Source: Dipteris shenzhenensis | Lineage: Eukaryota; Polypodiophyta; Polypodiopsida; Gleicheniales | Length of the DNA: 64,000 bases | NCBI GenBank assembly: GCA_047967505.1 | Contig: CM106538.1 | Direction: 5' to 3' (one strand) | Part shown: piece by piece, positions 12,801 through 24,929 of the stretch | Position numbering within the stretch: position 1 is the first letter of the stretch | How the letters are laid out: each line of letters begins with the position of its first letter | The notes under the pieces: model-generated | What the model was told of the DNA's origin: nothing | Databases searched by the model: none | What the model saw: only the letters and a program-made list of their open reading frames with translations | Translations under genes and position numbers: made by a program

Positions 12801-15753
12801 TTATCTTATTTTCCAAGACTTCTTGTCTTGTCCTTTCCTTAGCAAAGGAGCCTACCTATTAAGGTGCACTAGAATTTATAGTAACTTACACTTTTTAATG
12901 GGAGTAACTGAAAAAGTTATGGGTGGCACTATCATCCACCATAACTTTGATCTTTTCCATTCAGTTCTTCTACCTGCTACCCACAATATCCATGTATATT
13001 TTTGAGGACCTACATGGCTTTAAATATTTTTCCTTTTTAGAGATCTTTTTCAATTTTCCAAGATGAAAGGTCAGCATTTCCAAAGGAGCTTTAGATCTAG
13101 CCGTATAATCATCACATATTTGGGCAAATCTAGTAGACTCAGCCCCTTGGCTTGTGAAACTTGGTGAGGTCTTCCAACTTCAAGATGGTCTCAGATACTG
13201 GGCAATGTATTGACTTAATTGGAACTTTCCACACTTGGAATCACACAATTCCCAAGACTTTACGTTCTTATTTTTGGGCAAGAACTTTTTAAAATATAGT
13301 TTTCTCAATGTTCATATGAGTTCTAGGCACTTTTCCACTATCATGCAATCCATTATTTATAAGCCTCAATTGCCAAAGACAAACCTGTTTCAGCTACTTG
13401 CAACTGAGTCCGGGACTGGGGTAGGCTAAAGTCTATGGAAATCTTTTCATCTCCGAAGAAAGAGATGAAGGTGTGTCCTATGTTCCGCCTCTCCCTTAAA
13501 CAATGGTGGTTTTACAGACTCCTTATAAGCATTAGTGTTGTTAGTAAGAAAGAAGTACCCTCACCATGAGGGAACGCGGGCACACTATTAAGTACTAGTG
13601 TTGTATGTTTTGCTACTCAATTTTAGTTTGGAATTCAGACAGTTTATTGGCTGCTCCTGCTGGCGGCATTCAGCCACTGACCCAATGGACTACGAGATGG
13701 CAAACCTTGCTAACAAGCATATGCTTCTGCTCTCCCCAGTTTCTCTTCATGTCAGCATCAACCAAGAAGCTAGGCATTATATGTTTAGGATTCTGCATTC
13801 CATTTTGAGCTGTTTTCGGAGACTTGTTTGAGCTAAGTTTCCTCTTGGCTTTGTACCTTTTTCTTCCTTGTAAAACTAAATCTTGAAGTGCTAATCTTTG
13901 AGGCTAATTCAAAACGATCTATTAGAGGCCACGGCAAGAGATATGATGCACTCTATGACGTTAGAAAGCCGACATTTTTGGAGGCTACTTCAAAATGACC
14001 CAAGAGAAGCTATATGATGCACTCTATGACACACGAAAATCGACATCATTTCTCAAACTCAGAGTTGCTAGCATTTCAAGTGGTGAATGCGAGCACTTCC
14101 ATGCTCTCATGTTTCCCCTTTGTAGCTGACTAAAATTTCAAATGTAAAAAGTTATCTACACCCTATGCGTGAGGTAGGTAAGTTCAAGAACAGTAGAAAG
14201 AAATCTATTAAGCTTTACAAGCATTAGAGAGTATCTCATTGCAGGTTAAGAAAACTTCGAGGTGACCACATGGACTTAAAATACAAAAAACAGGATTGCT
14301 AGCAAAAAAGCCACGTAAATAAATGAGTCACAGCTCTAGGTCTGCAAGAAACGACATCCATGCTACTGTGTTTTAAATGCCACATCAACGTACTGCTCAA
14401 TATATCCTCCCTTCTTCTTCCATCTACCTGGTGTCATAGTATCAGCTCATGGCTTCAAGAAATAGGGTTTCAGTTGAAAGCAACCAATTTAGCTATTTGC
14501 GAGCGCTCCATCTCTAAGAATTGTAAGTTGTTGCTGCTTTATGTAAGGATGTGGAGATGGTGTTTGATTATGGGGCACAGCTGCTAACTTTTTTTTTTTT
14601 TTGGGTGAGTACTACAGGAGGAGATTGAAGCAGAAATAAAACAGCTTCGGAAGAGTCTCACTTTCAAGGCGACACCAATGCCTACTTTCTACCAAGACTC
14701 AACACCACCAAAGCCAGAGATCAAGAAAGTAAGAATCTGAAATGGATTTAGGCTTTTAATGTGTGGTAAGCGTTGACTGTTTTACAGCTGCAATGTTAAA
14801 AAACAGGTAGACAGGGATTTGCCTTTATCTCAATGTTTGTGTCTATGCCTTGTTTTAGTTACAGCAGCTTTTGGCTTTTGTCAAGTAAACTATCATCTTG
14901 AGGGAGGAATATAGACAGGTACTAACAAGCTAGATTGTCTAATATATGGTCACAGATACCTCTTACACGTGCAAAGTCACCAAAGTTAGGGAGAAAGAGC
15001 AGCTCTAGAATGGCTGACACTGATGCGAAATCAAGAAGCTCATCCTATCCTTCCAGTGTTGATCATGAAACCAAGGCAAACGGTGTGCTAGTGAAATCTT
15101 TGGAGCATACAGAACATGAAGGTGAAGGTGTAGAGGACACAGCCTCCACATTAAAGAATGCAGCAAAGAAAGTATCAGGTCCAAATTTGTCAAGGCAAAA
15201 GGTATTAACAGGTAGATGCTCCAAGGGACCTGAGAGTGATGAGTTGAAAGACGTAAATGGCTCTTCGAGGGCTGACAATGGCTCAGCCATTGGGGAACTT
15301 TTGGATGAGTGCAATGGTAAAGTAGATGGTACAGATCTTGAGAGCCCATCTGTTCAACTAAATCAAGATGCATTGTTGGACAAAAACGAAGGTAATGCCA
15401 AGATGTCTGATACACCAGAATTTTTGACAGTTGGCCAGTATGCAGGGGGGCTTTCAAATATGCCTGATATGAGTTTGAAGGATGCAGATAGTAAAACAGA
15501 AGAAAATAAGGCCAATGTGATGAAACCAAAGCAGAACAGAAGCAGTCATCATACTTCACTGAAAGAAAGTCATGAGGTCAAGGGAAAGGGAACCAAACCA
15601 ACAAAAATTGAGCGAGCAAAAGCTCCTGCACCCATTATTGGCAGCTCGAAGAGAGAGAAAACTCGAACTGCCTCATCCAAGCACATGGCCAATGTTAGTG
15701 AAGAGTTATCACCATTAGCTCCCATAATTGCAGATGTGGCTGTGGCTTCATGA
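6335..15753 (+). CDS. WAVE-DAMPENED2-like / TPX2-family microtubule-binding protein (7 coding exons)
   Basis: Coding exons are 6335-6853, 7340-7729, 8480-8532, 9312-9417, 9682-9753, 14618-14728 and 14956-15753. All junctions are GT-AG and in phase, giving about 682 codons from 6335. The family binds and bundles microtubules and shapes cortical arrays and anisotropic cell growth. Residues about 1-173 are acidic and Ser-rich. The motif [14 protein letters not shown] (about 269-282) is the family's hallmark N-terminal signature. The TPX2 core (about 335-415) includes [29 protein letters not shown] and [17 protein letters not shown], followed by the basic [14 protein letters not shown] 265-residue Ser/Lys-rich tail ends at TGA 15751. 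The start is unresolved. The frame opens after TAA 6308, the first in-frame ATG is at 6398 (661 aa), and an upstream exon could supply another. It is longer than many WVD2-like proteins. No stop or frameshift interrupts it. I do not assign a specific WDL number. Confidence 0.9.
7340..7729 (+). CDS. TPX2-family gene, coding exon 2 (VPQPFALAT exon)
   Basis: The acceptor is AAACACAG and the donor is CTCAG then GTATGA, phase 0 at both ends, 130 codons. It carries the family signature [14 protein letters not shown] near its end. The 5' third has no internal ATG, so the exon boundary rests on the acceptor and on frame continuity. Confidence 0.9.
8480..8532 (+). CDS. TPX2-family gene, coding exon 3 (53 nt)
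   Basis: The acceptor is TATCCTTGTAG and the donor is CCTGAA then GTGAGT. It encodes [17 protein letters not shown] plus two bases of the next codon. The exon is short and has no ATG, but its phases match both neighbours. Confidence 0.85.
9312..9417 (+). CDS. TPX2-family gene, coding exon 4 (start of TPX2 core)
   Basis: The acceptor is GGATTTAGCAG and the donor is AAAGAG then GTAGAC. The first base completes an Asn codon, after which it reads [15 protein letters not shown] and [14 protein letters not shown]. The FTF-SD-RAE-RKE pattern is the conserved start of the TPX2 C-terminal domain in WVD2-like proteins. Confidence 0.93.
9682..9753 (+). CDS. TPX2-family gene, coding exon 5 (KLEE motif)
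   Basis: This 72 nt exon runs from acceptor GGTTTCAG to donor ACTAAG then GTTCTT. It encodes [20 protein letters not shown] and AKTK. KLEE is the motif that named the KLEEK/WVD2 family; here the fifth residue is Arg rather than Lys. Confidence 0.93.
10720..11010 (-). mobile_element. Degraded Ty1/copia pol remnant
   Basis: Read on the - strand, with stops and frame changes, short pieces resemble the end of a copia integrase domain: [10 protein letters not shown], then a K-KHIFI-like stretch and an FDTEKKKV-like stretch. The VFGC-AY block is typical of that region. No LTRs or flanking duplications were found, so this is a relic only. Confidence 0.4.
12057..12132. repeat. 38 bp tandem duplication
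   Basis: Two adjacent copies of a 38 bp unit (TGCCTAACCACGTGAATACT... and TGCCTAACCATGTGAACACT...) differ at a few positions. They lie inside the long intron of the TPX2-family gene. Confidence 0.85.
13890..14040. repeat. Imperfect tandem duplication of about 80 bp
   Basis: Two neighbouring segments share GAGGCTA-TTCAAAA, ATATGATGCACTCTATGAC and CGACAT in the same order. They are diverged, so the duplication is old. They are in the same long intron. Confidence 0.6.
14618..14728 (+). CDS. TPX2-family gene, coding exon 6
   Basis: The exon is 37 codons, phase 0 at both ends, with acceptor GTACTACAG and donor AAGAAA then GTAAGA. It encodes [20 protein letters not shown] followed by [17 protein letters not shown]. 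The [15 protein letters not shown] block is almost invariant in plant WVD2-like proteins. Confidence 0.95.
14956..15753 (+). CDS. TPX2-family gene, last coding exon
   Basis: The acceptor is TATGGTCACAG. The exon opens with [18 protein letters not shown], the conserved basic end of the family, and continues for about 250 residues of low-conservation Ser, Lys and Glu-rich sequence to TGA at 15751-15753. An AATAAA at 15762 is too close to the stop to be the likely main poly(A) signal. A 184-codon antisense frame here is a shadow. Confidence 0.9.
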   Translation: MPLTRAKSPKLGRKSSSRMADTDAKSRSSSYPSSVDHETKANGVLVKSLEHTEHEGEGVEDTASTLKNAAKKVSGPNLSRQKVLTGRCSKGPESDELKDVNGSSRADNGSAIGELLDECNGKVDGTDLESPSVQLNQDALLDKNEGNAKMSDTPEFLTVGQYAGGLSNMPDMSLKDADSKTEENKANVMKPKQNRSSHHTSLKESHEVKGKGTKPTKIERAKAPAPIIGSSKREKTRTASSKHMANVSEELSPLAPIIADVAVAS

Positions 15754-18118
15754 GGGACTTGAATAAAAAATTCAGTTACAATGAAAGAGATCTATCAATG
15801 ACAAGAGTACGATGAGATTATATTTCCACCTATCCCTTATGCAATCAGCGATTTGGCTTCAGAACTTTCTGAATCACTGAAATGGCATGTTGAAGGGTGC
15901 CAATATGCAGCTTGTTGCACGATAAGGAGCCAAACTGTATCTGTATATATTGCCTTTGCAGTCAATTTTTCATTGTTTGTAACGTATTGAGAGGAGGTTT
16001 CTATGCCAACATTCATTGATGAGTGCTTTTGATGCTCAACATACATAAACTGATCTTGTATAGAGTACTACTGGGTTCAGTTTCAGTTAAGCTGTGTACA
16101 TTCATGCATAGAGTTAGCGAATCATAGAACATAGGATTGGAGGGGATCCTTGTGTTATGGTTTTTGCCATATTTGTATCTTGTCTTTAGTATTATCCTGA
16201 AAATGTCATTTTCCAGGTCCATATCTGTTTCCACAAATATGACTCACGAAATTTACTGGATATGTTTTGTTTTGTTTTGAGTGCCGGTTTTTCTGTGTGC
16301 CGGATATGCAACATGACAATTTTGTACTGGAGATTTTCGCGGTCCTGTGTCTCTTCCTACAATGGAAGGGTCTCTTTCGGTTTATACTTTTTAGACATTA
16401 CCTTTTTGGATCTGTGAATGGAGTGTGTCAGTAGCATGAGCTATGTAGACTCTGAACCATGATATATGCCCTTCAATGTTGTCAGGTGGCTGTTACAAGT
16501 AGGAAACACCCTACCTGTGAGCCCTCATAGAAGGACTTGTTGGATAGGATGTAGTGGAGGTTGGGCTACATTGGACTATTTTTGCAGGCAAGGATAGGCA
16601 GGAACAGCAGGCTATGTGTAGGCAGCACAAGGGCTGATATGACCTGACTTGCTGATTGTTCCCATCTTGGTGGTTGCCCAATGGGAAGCAGCTTGATGGT
16701 TGGCCAGTCGGGACTAGCTTGCTGGTTGGCTGCCTTGGCTGGTCAGCTGAGTTGGGGTGGAAGACTGTTTTCCTTGTCCAAGCAGGCTTTTTGGCCTCAT
16801 TTCCATGGGTCCCACAGAAGCCTTAAAGGCGTGCGGCAGTGAATAGTACCAGCATCATCTAGAGGCACCCTCCCTTGTTGCTCTTATGAATTCTTTTTCA
16901 TGATCATAGGCCAAGGGACCTTTTTATTGAAGAGGAGGCAGTCTGCCCCCACAAACTCAGTCTACCAGCAAGCTGCAGGACAGCAACCAGTAAACCAGTC
17001 TCAATTGGTTGACCATCAAGCTGGTGCATATCAACGCGATTTGCAACTCTTGCGGTGCCTAAATCTCAGAATGGAGACTCCTTCCATCAAACAAAAGGTC
17101 CAGACGATGAACAAGACCCTACTGGCTTGGGTGGCCCATGATTTTCGTCCCAGTTTCCTGTGTCCAAGTTCTACACTCCTGCCATGTCTGCCAAGACAAC
17201 AGGATGGAAGATGACCCTGGCAGCAACTGGTTCCAAGCAAGCAGCTCCTTTTTCCGACGATGGGTCTGCTGCCTGTACATTATTGTTACTTGACTCTGGA
17301 GCCCAGGCTTAGCGTCTACTGTGCCTCTTTTGCAGCCTCATGACTGGGCTTTGTGGTCCAGCGATTGGGTAGCTCTGTGTGGCAGTGTTTATACTTGTCA
17401 TTCCACTTTTGTGGAGCTCTATGGACTTTGGCTGTATTCTCTGACGCACTTTCCAGATCTGAGGTTTCTCTTTGCTGCACTCTCGACTTTCCACTGTGTG
17501 ATGGGAGAGAAGTGAGATCCTGACCTTCACTATGTGATGGGAGAGAGTTGTGAAATCCTTCCTTGAGGGATCCATTCAAAGTGGATTCTACAAAATCACT
17601 AAGAAAGAAATGTATATGATTCAAAGACCAAGCATGATTACACATTTTATGCAAAACTAGTGCACCAAACTATTATTGGGTGGGTGTAGCATATGCCACA
17701 TAGGAAAATATAATATAATAAGTTGTAGTTACACTCTGATATTAAGTCTAAATTATCTTATTGGATTGCAATTTGCAATGTGGGCCAGTAACTATTCTTC
17801 TAGGATGCTAGTATAAGCCATGGTTGATAGCAAATTGTCTACTTTGAACTAACTGTTTATATTAAAAAACAAATCCTCTTACTACCAATAGCATAGGGCC
17901 TCAAATTGTATTATATTAAGATGATAGGCAAAGGAACTACATGTTCTCACTTATTCTCTCTTGTATGTGTTGATGTGTTGGTTACCTTCTTGCATCATTC
18001 TTGCTAGAAGATAGTGGATGTGTTTGCTAATAGCATAGGGCTTTAGGTTATCCTCTATTAAGAGGTAAAAAAATGAAGGCTATAAGAGAGAGAAACACAC
18101 TAGGGGTGGAGAAATTTG
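15754..18118. other. 3' UTR and intergenic sequence, no further gene seen
   Basis: The first few hundred bases are presumably the 3' UTR of the TPX2-family gene. 16480-17600 is GC-richer, with short internal repeats (GCTTG-TGGTTGGC, and GTGATGGGAGAGA twice near 17500), and could be an unrecognised retroelement. No conserved protein is visible in either strand. Confidence 0.4.
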
Positions 18119-18204
18119 TCTCCACGTTGCTAAGGTTTTCAAGAATTAGAAAAAGATAACCCTTCTCCACGTTGCTAAGGTTTTCAAGAATTAGAAAAAG
18201 ATAA
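18119..18204. repeat. 41 bp direct repeat, 45 bp period
   Basis: The unit TCTCCACGTTGCTAAGGTTT... (41 bp) occurs at 18119-18159 and again at 18164-18204. I see no mismatch between the copies, so the duplication is recent. Confidence 0.9.
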
Positions 18205-19413
18205 GGGTTTAGAAGCGTTAGTTAAGGGAAAGAACAATGAAAACATCTCCTTCACTATTTGAAGGGGGTTGGGTTCAAAAACTTATCGAGGAGTTTAATG
18301 TTGCTATGACTAGATCAATAGTAGGGATTCAAGGTGTAGAAGATGTATTGTTGCAATACTCGAGCACTCGAGGTCACTTGACAACATACACTCTTTAGAC
18401 TTCAGTCTTTCTTTCTCTAACCTCAAAATACGTGTGATGTTTTAGTGCAAGGCCTTCATGTAAACTGGATCGGCCACGAGACACAAGTGCATACAGAGTT
18501 GCATTTAAAGCACTCTCAATCTTTTTTCATCGAGCTCATAGTGAGTGACATTCTCTCACTAGGCCTTGTCTTCTATATAAAACTACAAGGTTAGAAATAG
18601 CTAAAGAGTGTTTAACCTATGGCCATGTTATCATATACATCAGATGTGCTTTTTGAATTTAGCTTATTAGAAGTAGAACTTGTTGCTACCTCACACACAC
18701 ACATGAACTACGAACACAGATTTCACTGAATTTTAACTACTGAACTATTGGGCACACTTAAATTAACAACTCTCGTAGATTACCTGTGGAATCTCTGTCT
18801 CTTAAACCTACTTTGTGCTCTTTGATTTGGAATGTCGGACCTTCATGATACCTCAAGGATTTAAGAATTTGTGATCAACCATTTTTTTAAAGTTGATACA
18901 CACAACAAACTTTGAGAGTATTGACTCAATGGTAGAGAGGTACTGATTCAATCTTTAGGTGGAGTGACCTCAAGGACACCTCAAAGATTTGACTCCATAG
19001 ATTTTGTCGATAGGATCTAGGAATCTATAGGCAACCGATTTTCCAAATTGACACAAACAGAATCTTGAGAGTATTGACTCTATAGTAGAGATGGCACTAA
19101 CCTTATCTTTAGGTTGGGAATGGAGCTTAATGCAAGCATGTGTTCATCTATTGAGATCAACACTTCAACAACTAGAGGTATATCTCACTAAACATGAGTC
19201 TATCCTTCAACTCTAGATAGATTTCCATGATATTTTCCTTTATATCTAGACTTCCATCCAATATCTTTTGCATGGGACCTCAGTGCCTTGATTAGTATCA
19301 TATGGGTCACTACTATAGATTGCACTTAAAAACATGCAATTTAATGTCAATAAAAAAAGAAAATTATAGACAAATAATTAAATGACACCTTTTTAAAAAA
19401 ATTTTAAAAGCAT

Positions 19414-19510
19414 TGCTACAAGAATTGTTATCATCATTTCATAAATTGTGTTAGTAAATACTGCTACAAGAATTGTTATCATCATTTCATAAATTGTGTT
19501 ACCAAATACT
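19414..19510. repeat. 48 bp tandem duplication
   Basis: The sequence TGCTACAAGAATTGTTATCA, continuing to AAATTGTGTTA-, is repeated with a period of 48 bp (starts 19414 and 19462). The copies are nearly identical. Confidence 0.9.
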
Positions 19511-21325
19511 ACTATAAGTGATTAAAACACTTATATTATAGGTGAGAACACTGGAGGCAATGCTCCTCTTTGTCAATTTCTTCAATTCCTACCTTATTCA
19601 TTATCCTCCCTCATCAGTCCTCACATTTCTCTCTTTTTCTCTATGCCCTCCAGAGACTTTTGCTCTCTTCCCCTCCCTTTTGCTTTCCTACCATTTTGCC
19701 CTCCATTTTCCTCTAGTCTTGCATAGCCTCTTGCTCTCTTGTACATCTTCTTGCCTTCCTTTTTCTTTCTTTGAGGATTATCATGGATCCAAGTGTGAAT
19801 TCATGTCTATTGATAATCTTGAGAGCTTTATTTGGTAAACAGGGTTGCCTCTATCTAATGTGGAGACATCCTTGAATGCTTTATCTTATTTTTCCAGGGG
19901 TTAGGTAATGAACACCATTAATTCACTAAGTGCTTCTTCAGTGACACTTATGAGTCTTGACACGTCGTCATGGAAACACTTTGTCTTTGAAAAGGGAAAA
20001 AGTACATGAATTAAAGGAGCTTACCACCATGAGATGTTGTCAAGGCTTCGTAGCTTGTGACAATGGCCAATCATCACAGGTGGACTATACTAGGACACAA
20101 TTAGAGAGTAAGACATGCCCTATCGCTGCACCAGATGCACATCTCCCACCTACCCAATAGCATAGTAGTCCTTGCTTTGTTACGAAAATTGTATTTCTGA
20201 TATTTCTTGCTATGGATATTATTTTATTTTAGTCAAGTGTGACTATGGCAAAGAATTCCATAGGAGCGCACCGGACGCGACAAGGGTCTACTAGGATGCT
20301 TTGTATGGTTTAGTTGGGGACGCCTAACTAGCCTGTGATTTGCCATGCTAGATGGTCGGTATTGTGGTTGGGTGATTCCATGTTAATAGTGATGTCGCTA
20401 GTGTTATTGATTTTGTGTTTGATTATTATCCTTTCAGCGCAATTATATTGGGATCAATTGATTCAGTAATTCGTTCAATTGTTAATAACTAATGTAATCT
20501 ATGGCTTGAGTACAGGTGATGGAACTACTTACAAGGATTGGATTTAGTGCAAGGGTACCGATCACATTGCATGCTCTATGGCCATGGGCCAATGTTGTAA
20601 AAATAATGAATACTTAGCCATGGACTATTAATTGTGGATGAGGGTATATTAAGCTTGAGCTAGTGAAGCTATGTTGAGAAATTCCTCCAATTATGGACAA
20701 GAATGCTGTTGGATGTACTGTTTTTGGCTCTTTGCTTTTTGGAATATGCAATTATAAATACTCTAGATGGGAAGCAAGAGCCACCATTGAGAGGGGGCAG
20801 ATTGGACCCCATGCCGAGTCACTTTCTTTTCTTTCCTTTGTTTTCTTGTTCTTTGTTTCTATGGATGTGGTAATTTATGAACTTGTGGGCATGGCTATAT
20901 CTTAGTTTTTATTACACCCTCCTTGCATGCTGCCTTAGATCCTACCTCCACAATGAGGAAGAGGGGGACACACATAGTGCAATTGATAGTGTAACCGGAG
21001 AACTGTTGATAGTACCTCCAAAAAACTTTACATCGATGGTAGCAACAATTGAACATCTCCATTCCTAACAGGAGTAAGTATAATTTTTTTCAAATGTTTG
21101 ATTTGGATTTGAAATAAAAAAGATTATTATAACTTGACTAATTTTATTCAAAGGTTTTGTAAGAATCAATGTGAAGAAGGTAAGAAAATTGTCATTACCC
21201 AATTAGAAAAGGAGTTTTGAGCGAGCTAGACCCATATTGTGTTACCCTTGGCGGCGTGAGATCTTGTAAAGCATAGGTGTGACAATGCCATATACATTTA
21301 GTTACACTTGAACTTAATTTCTTGC

Positions 21326-21326
<1 letters not shown>

Positions 21327-21369
<43 letters not shown>
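21327..21369. repeat. (GA)n microsatellite
   Basis: About 43 nt of uninterrupted GA dinucleotide. Confidence 0.97.
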
Positions 21370-21372
<3 letters not shown>

Positions 21373-23261
21373 ATGATATAATATGATTCCCTTAAAGTCC
21401 ACTGGTGACCCTTCAAGGTCTATGGGACTTGAAACTACTATCAAATGAGATAGTGGTTATTTTGCATTTGGAATTCCCACAGTGAAACTCTAAAAATTTT
21501 CTCTGTGGCTAGGATGTGTCTAACTAACCTATGTGCCATATCCAAAATTTTGTTGTTATGTCCTAGAACTTCCTTCAAATATGCACTCAATTGCTTAGCT
21601 GGTTGACTTAGAAGTGCCTCTGTGCTATTGGCATTGCTACTATAGTTCTCCTTTATATGCGTAAGCTCCATAATGGAGAAGTGTGTGCTCTTCATTTTTT
21701 CTCACTCTCGTTGGGTAGATATTGCAAATTCTCTCTTCCCTTGTTATCCTTGCTCTTGCCCATCTCCCTTTTATCGTTCCAAGTTGTGGGAGCTGGTCCT
21801 TATCGTATGGATCATGTGCCTCTTGAATACCAATATATCTTTCCTAAGGTTTCCTTGCCTATCATACTTCTCGATTGAGCTCATTGCTTGTTTGTAAATA
21901 TGTATTTTCTTTCTTGATTGTTGCCATAACTTTTTCTGTATTTTTTGCATGACCAGCTCTTTGATTTTTCCATTTTTCTAGGATATTCACAACATAATTT
22001 TCTATAGCTCCATCCATTTGATACCTTATCACTACCATCCTTTGTATTTATTGCCCTATAGATATATAACGAGAGTTTGCTTGGACACATCTTAGCTACT
22101 TTAATAATTTAGGTCATGTGTTGGCACAATGCTCCCCCTTCTAGAGGCATCATTCCTATCTTTGCTAGCAAGATGGGGTAGGTGTCTTGCATTTTTTGTG
22201 TAGTTTCTATTATTTTTCTAGTATGTGCCAAGCCACACTTTAAAAGAAACGTTGGAAGGTGAAACATTTTTTTAAAATAAGGGGAGTCGAAATTTATTTT
22301 ATATTTTTTGGGTCTGAATGTTGCAAACATTTAGTATGCTAAAACTATGCAAAACAAGATACAATGCTTATAATGACCTAAAGATGTTGGAAGGGCAGTT
22401 CAAGGTGCTACAAAAATCTTCTCTAGATTTATCATCATTCATTCCTTAGTGCTCATTAAATGTTAGAATGTGATCGTTAAACTTACAAAATCAATAATAT
22501 AGAAATTAGATTACAAATTTCAAAGTTTAAACTTTGAAATCTAATGAGGCATCAATAGTCTTGAGAAACTCAACAATGAGCACTGGTGGTTAAGTTTCAA
22601 GGTTTATAGCTACCTGGTATCCATCATCATTACTATCTAAATTTGAAGTCAAAGAGAATAAATTCAACAATGATGAGGGTCTCTCCTACTCTTCAAGAGC
22701 AGATGCAATTGAAGTTGATGTTGCTATTACTGCTCTCTCTACACACTTATTATCGCATGCAATGTGCCAACAACAATGCTTGCTTCTCAATAATGAATGC
22801 ATATGCATCATCATCCTCATCCACATTATGAAGCATTTCATTCTTAGGAACCTGCACACGTATCTTACTAGGATTAACCTCCTGTGGACTTTGTATGCTC
22901 TTCATTCTTCAAAGCAGTCATAAATTGCATGGACATATATGAGCCTACCATAAGTTAGTGTTGTTTGCTTTTAGCCAAATTGGCAAGATGGTCATATAAT
23001 ATAGCAAATAAAGTGGCATAAGGAAGTTGACAATGGACATGCGTATACCTTGTGTCACAAAATAATGAAAGGTAAAAGAATGCCATTCCACTTTAAAATT
23101 GGTGTTTTATTGCTTGTTGGTTGCACCCATGGCATAAGCAAAAGTTTGGCCGGCTGACCCGAGTATGAGGATGATGATGATGTTGATGACGATGATGATG
23201 ATGTCACTGCTGATGATATGACTATGTACTACTTAGCACTTAGCATTCAGCATGGGTGTTT

Positions 23262-23335
23262 AGTAGCTCCACCCTTTCTGCTTGATTTGTATCAGTTTTC
23301 TATCAGTCTCATAGACCCATCGGTCTTCCGAAGAC
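23262..23335 (+). repeat. Dispersed repeat, copy 2 (LINE 3'-end-like)
   Basis: It matches 5404-5495 in order: TAGTAGCTCCACCCTTT, a spacer, AGTCTCATAGACCCATCGG, TCTTC and a final pyrimidine-rich run. It ends in TTTAATAAACTTTC, which looks like the tail of a retroposed element. No coding portion is attached. Confidence 0.35.
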
Positions 23336-24929
23336 TTTAATAAACTTTCTTTCTTTCTGCCCTCTTCTTCTTTTGCTGGATTTTACTGGTTTATCCCCTT
23401 CTCTGTTGGGCCCTTCTAGCCTTAATTTCGTGTGCATAATCTCAGACTGTCCATACGCCCTTTTTCTCCCTCTATTACTGGGTTTTCAGTTCTCCAGGTC
23501 CTACTCTTTAAAGGCCTTTCTTGACTTGCTGTTCATAGCCTTGGGTCTGACTTACAGGAAGTTTTTCTTGCTGTGTTAAGATGGCAGCAAATCAGTTTGA
23601 TAGAACTTATAGGACTATAAATGACCATCTAGCAGCCTTGTTGGCTGCCCCTTTTGCTGGCTCTACTCCCCCACTCTTGGCCTTTCTGGGCACCATATTG
23701 GGCCTGGCAACAGTCCTTCATAGGTCTCTAAGTGCTGCTCATGTGGCAGCCTATCTTGCTTCCCACATGGCAGCCACAACAGTAGCCCATTCTCATTCTC
23801 CTCGTCTCTCTATTCAGCCCCTGTGCTTCCTCTTTCTCAGCCTATGTGGCCTCTATGAACCCATACCTACTGCAGGTCATCCTCGCCCATTTCCTCATGT
23901 GGGGGATCACAGCTGGGGAAGTGACTCCTAATTCCCAAAAACATCCTCAGAATTTCCACAACCAAACCAAGACACACTCTGTGAAAATCACTGCTAGTAG
24001 ACTGAAGTCTCCTCTTGCACACGAACATCCATCACGACATTCTATGATAAATCAAGGAGATAAATATCTTTAGTTCTTATTCCAGGAAAGAAGAACGAGT
24101 TAATAGAGGAAAGTCCACCAAAAAAAACAAAAGGAAAAGAACACTCTAAATGCTTCCAAAATCTGCCAATTTTCTGTAAGGGAGTTTTTGCCAGATCATC
24201 AGGTCACCACTCCTTGAAATAAATGTGTCACACTTCTCACACAATAAAATTCAAAAATCTATTCTCTGCTTTTCTATTTTCAGGCATAGTCACATGAAAA
24301 ATTGGCATACTCCTAATGGATTTGTACCCATGATGTTATGCACTAGTGGTCTTGATTAAAGCTACTGGGGTTTTTTTCGTACAAAATGGTTTATTTCATC
24401 AATCCAAAGTTCGTTCTCTAAAGTTGAAGTTACAATGGATTTTTCCAAACGAGTACCAATGTTGTGTTGATCTTAACCATCAAAATCTCCCAACAAGAAT
24501 CTTGCTTAAAGTGGCATTCCCACACTCATCCTTTAACCAATAAATTTCTACATTCCAACTCTCTCTTGACAACGAGTCCTTAAAGTACCTCTTTTGGAGA
24601 GGTTAAATTACAAGGGTTTTTACAATTTAACTAGACGCTCTAAATGCGTATGAGAATGCTCACTTATAACACTCCATGAATAGTCTAAACTTCTCCCTAA
24701 TTGGTAGTGGGAATAGGCCCTTGTTAAACACTGATTTTTCTAAACAAGCCATATGCTCATGCATTCAAAGCATAGAGGTGGCTCCGTCTTTTGTTTGTTT
24801 GGTTTAATCACCTCTTACTCCTTCCTGCACCAATTCTACTCAACTTTATCCTTATGATGGGGAAAAGACCGACCACAATTTGTTCATAAGCCACAGAAGG
24901 AACAAACATTTTCAAAAACTGTTTGATGT

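Larger units (their letters stand above)
9754..14617 (+). other. 4.9 kb intron inside the TPX2 core
   Basis: This intron separates the KLEE exon from the [13 protein letters not shown] exon and is far longer than the others in the gene, which run from 227 to about 950 bp. It contains degraded copia-like sequence on the - strand, tandem duplications at 12057-12132 and about 13890-14040, and a T-run before the 3' acceptor (TGAGTACTACAG). Apart from these I see no gene in it. Confidence 0.85.
18205..24929. other. Anonymous AT-rich intergenic sequence
   Basis: No recognisable gene, RNA or intact transposon. It holds a 48 bp tandem duplication (19414-19510), a (GA)n tract (21327-21369) and a GAT-rich trinucleotide stretch (about 23168-23204). 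Short open frames near 21441 and 23581 show no domain I recognise. The region is probably a mix of decayed retroelements. Confidence 0.4.

Noticed and set aside
15005-15559. 184-codon open frame on the - strand
   Set aside because: It is antisense to the last exon of the TPX2-family gene, shows no domain, and is explained by the codon usage of the + strand frame.
21441-21695. 84-codon - strand frame (MKSTHFSIMELTHIKENYSS...)
   Set aside because: No domain recognised and no supporting exon structure. It is possibly an old transposon piece, but I cannot support that.
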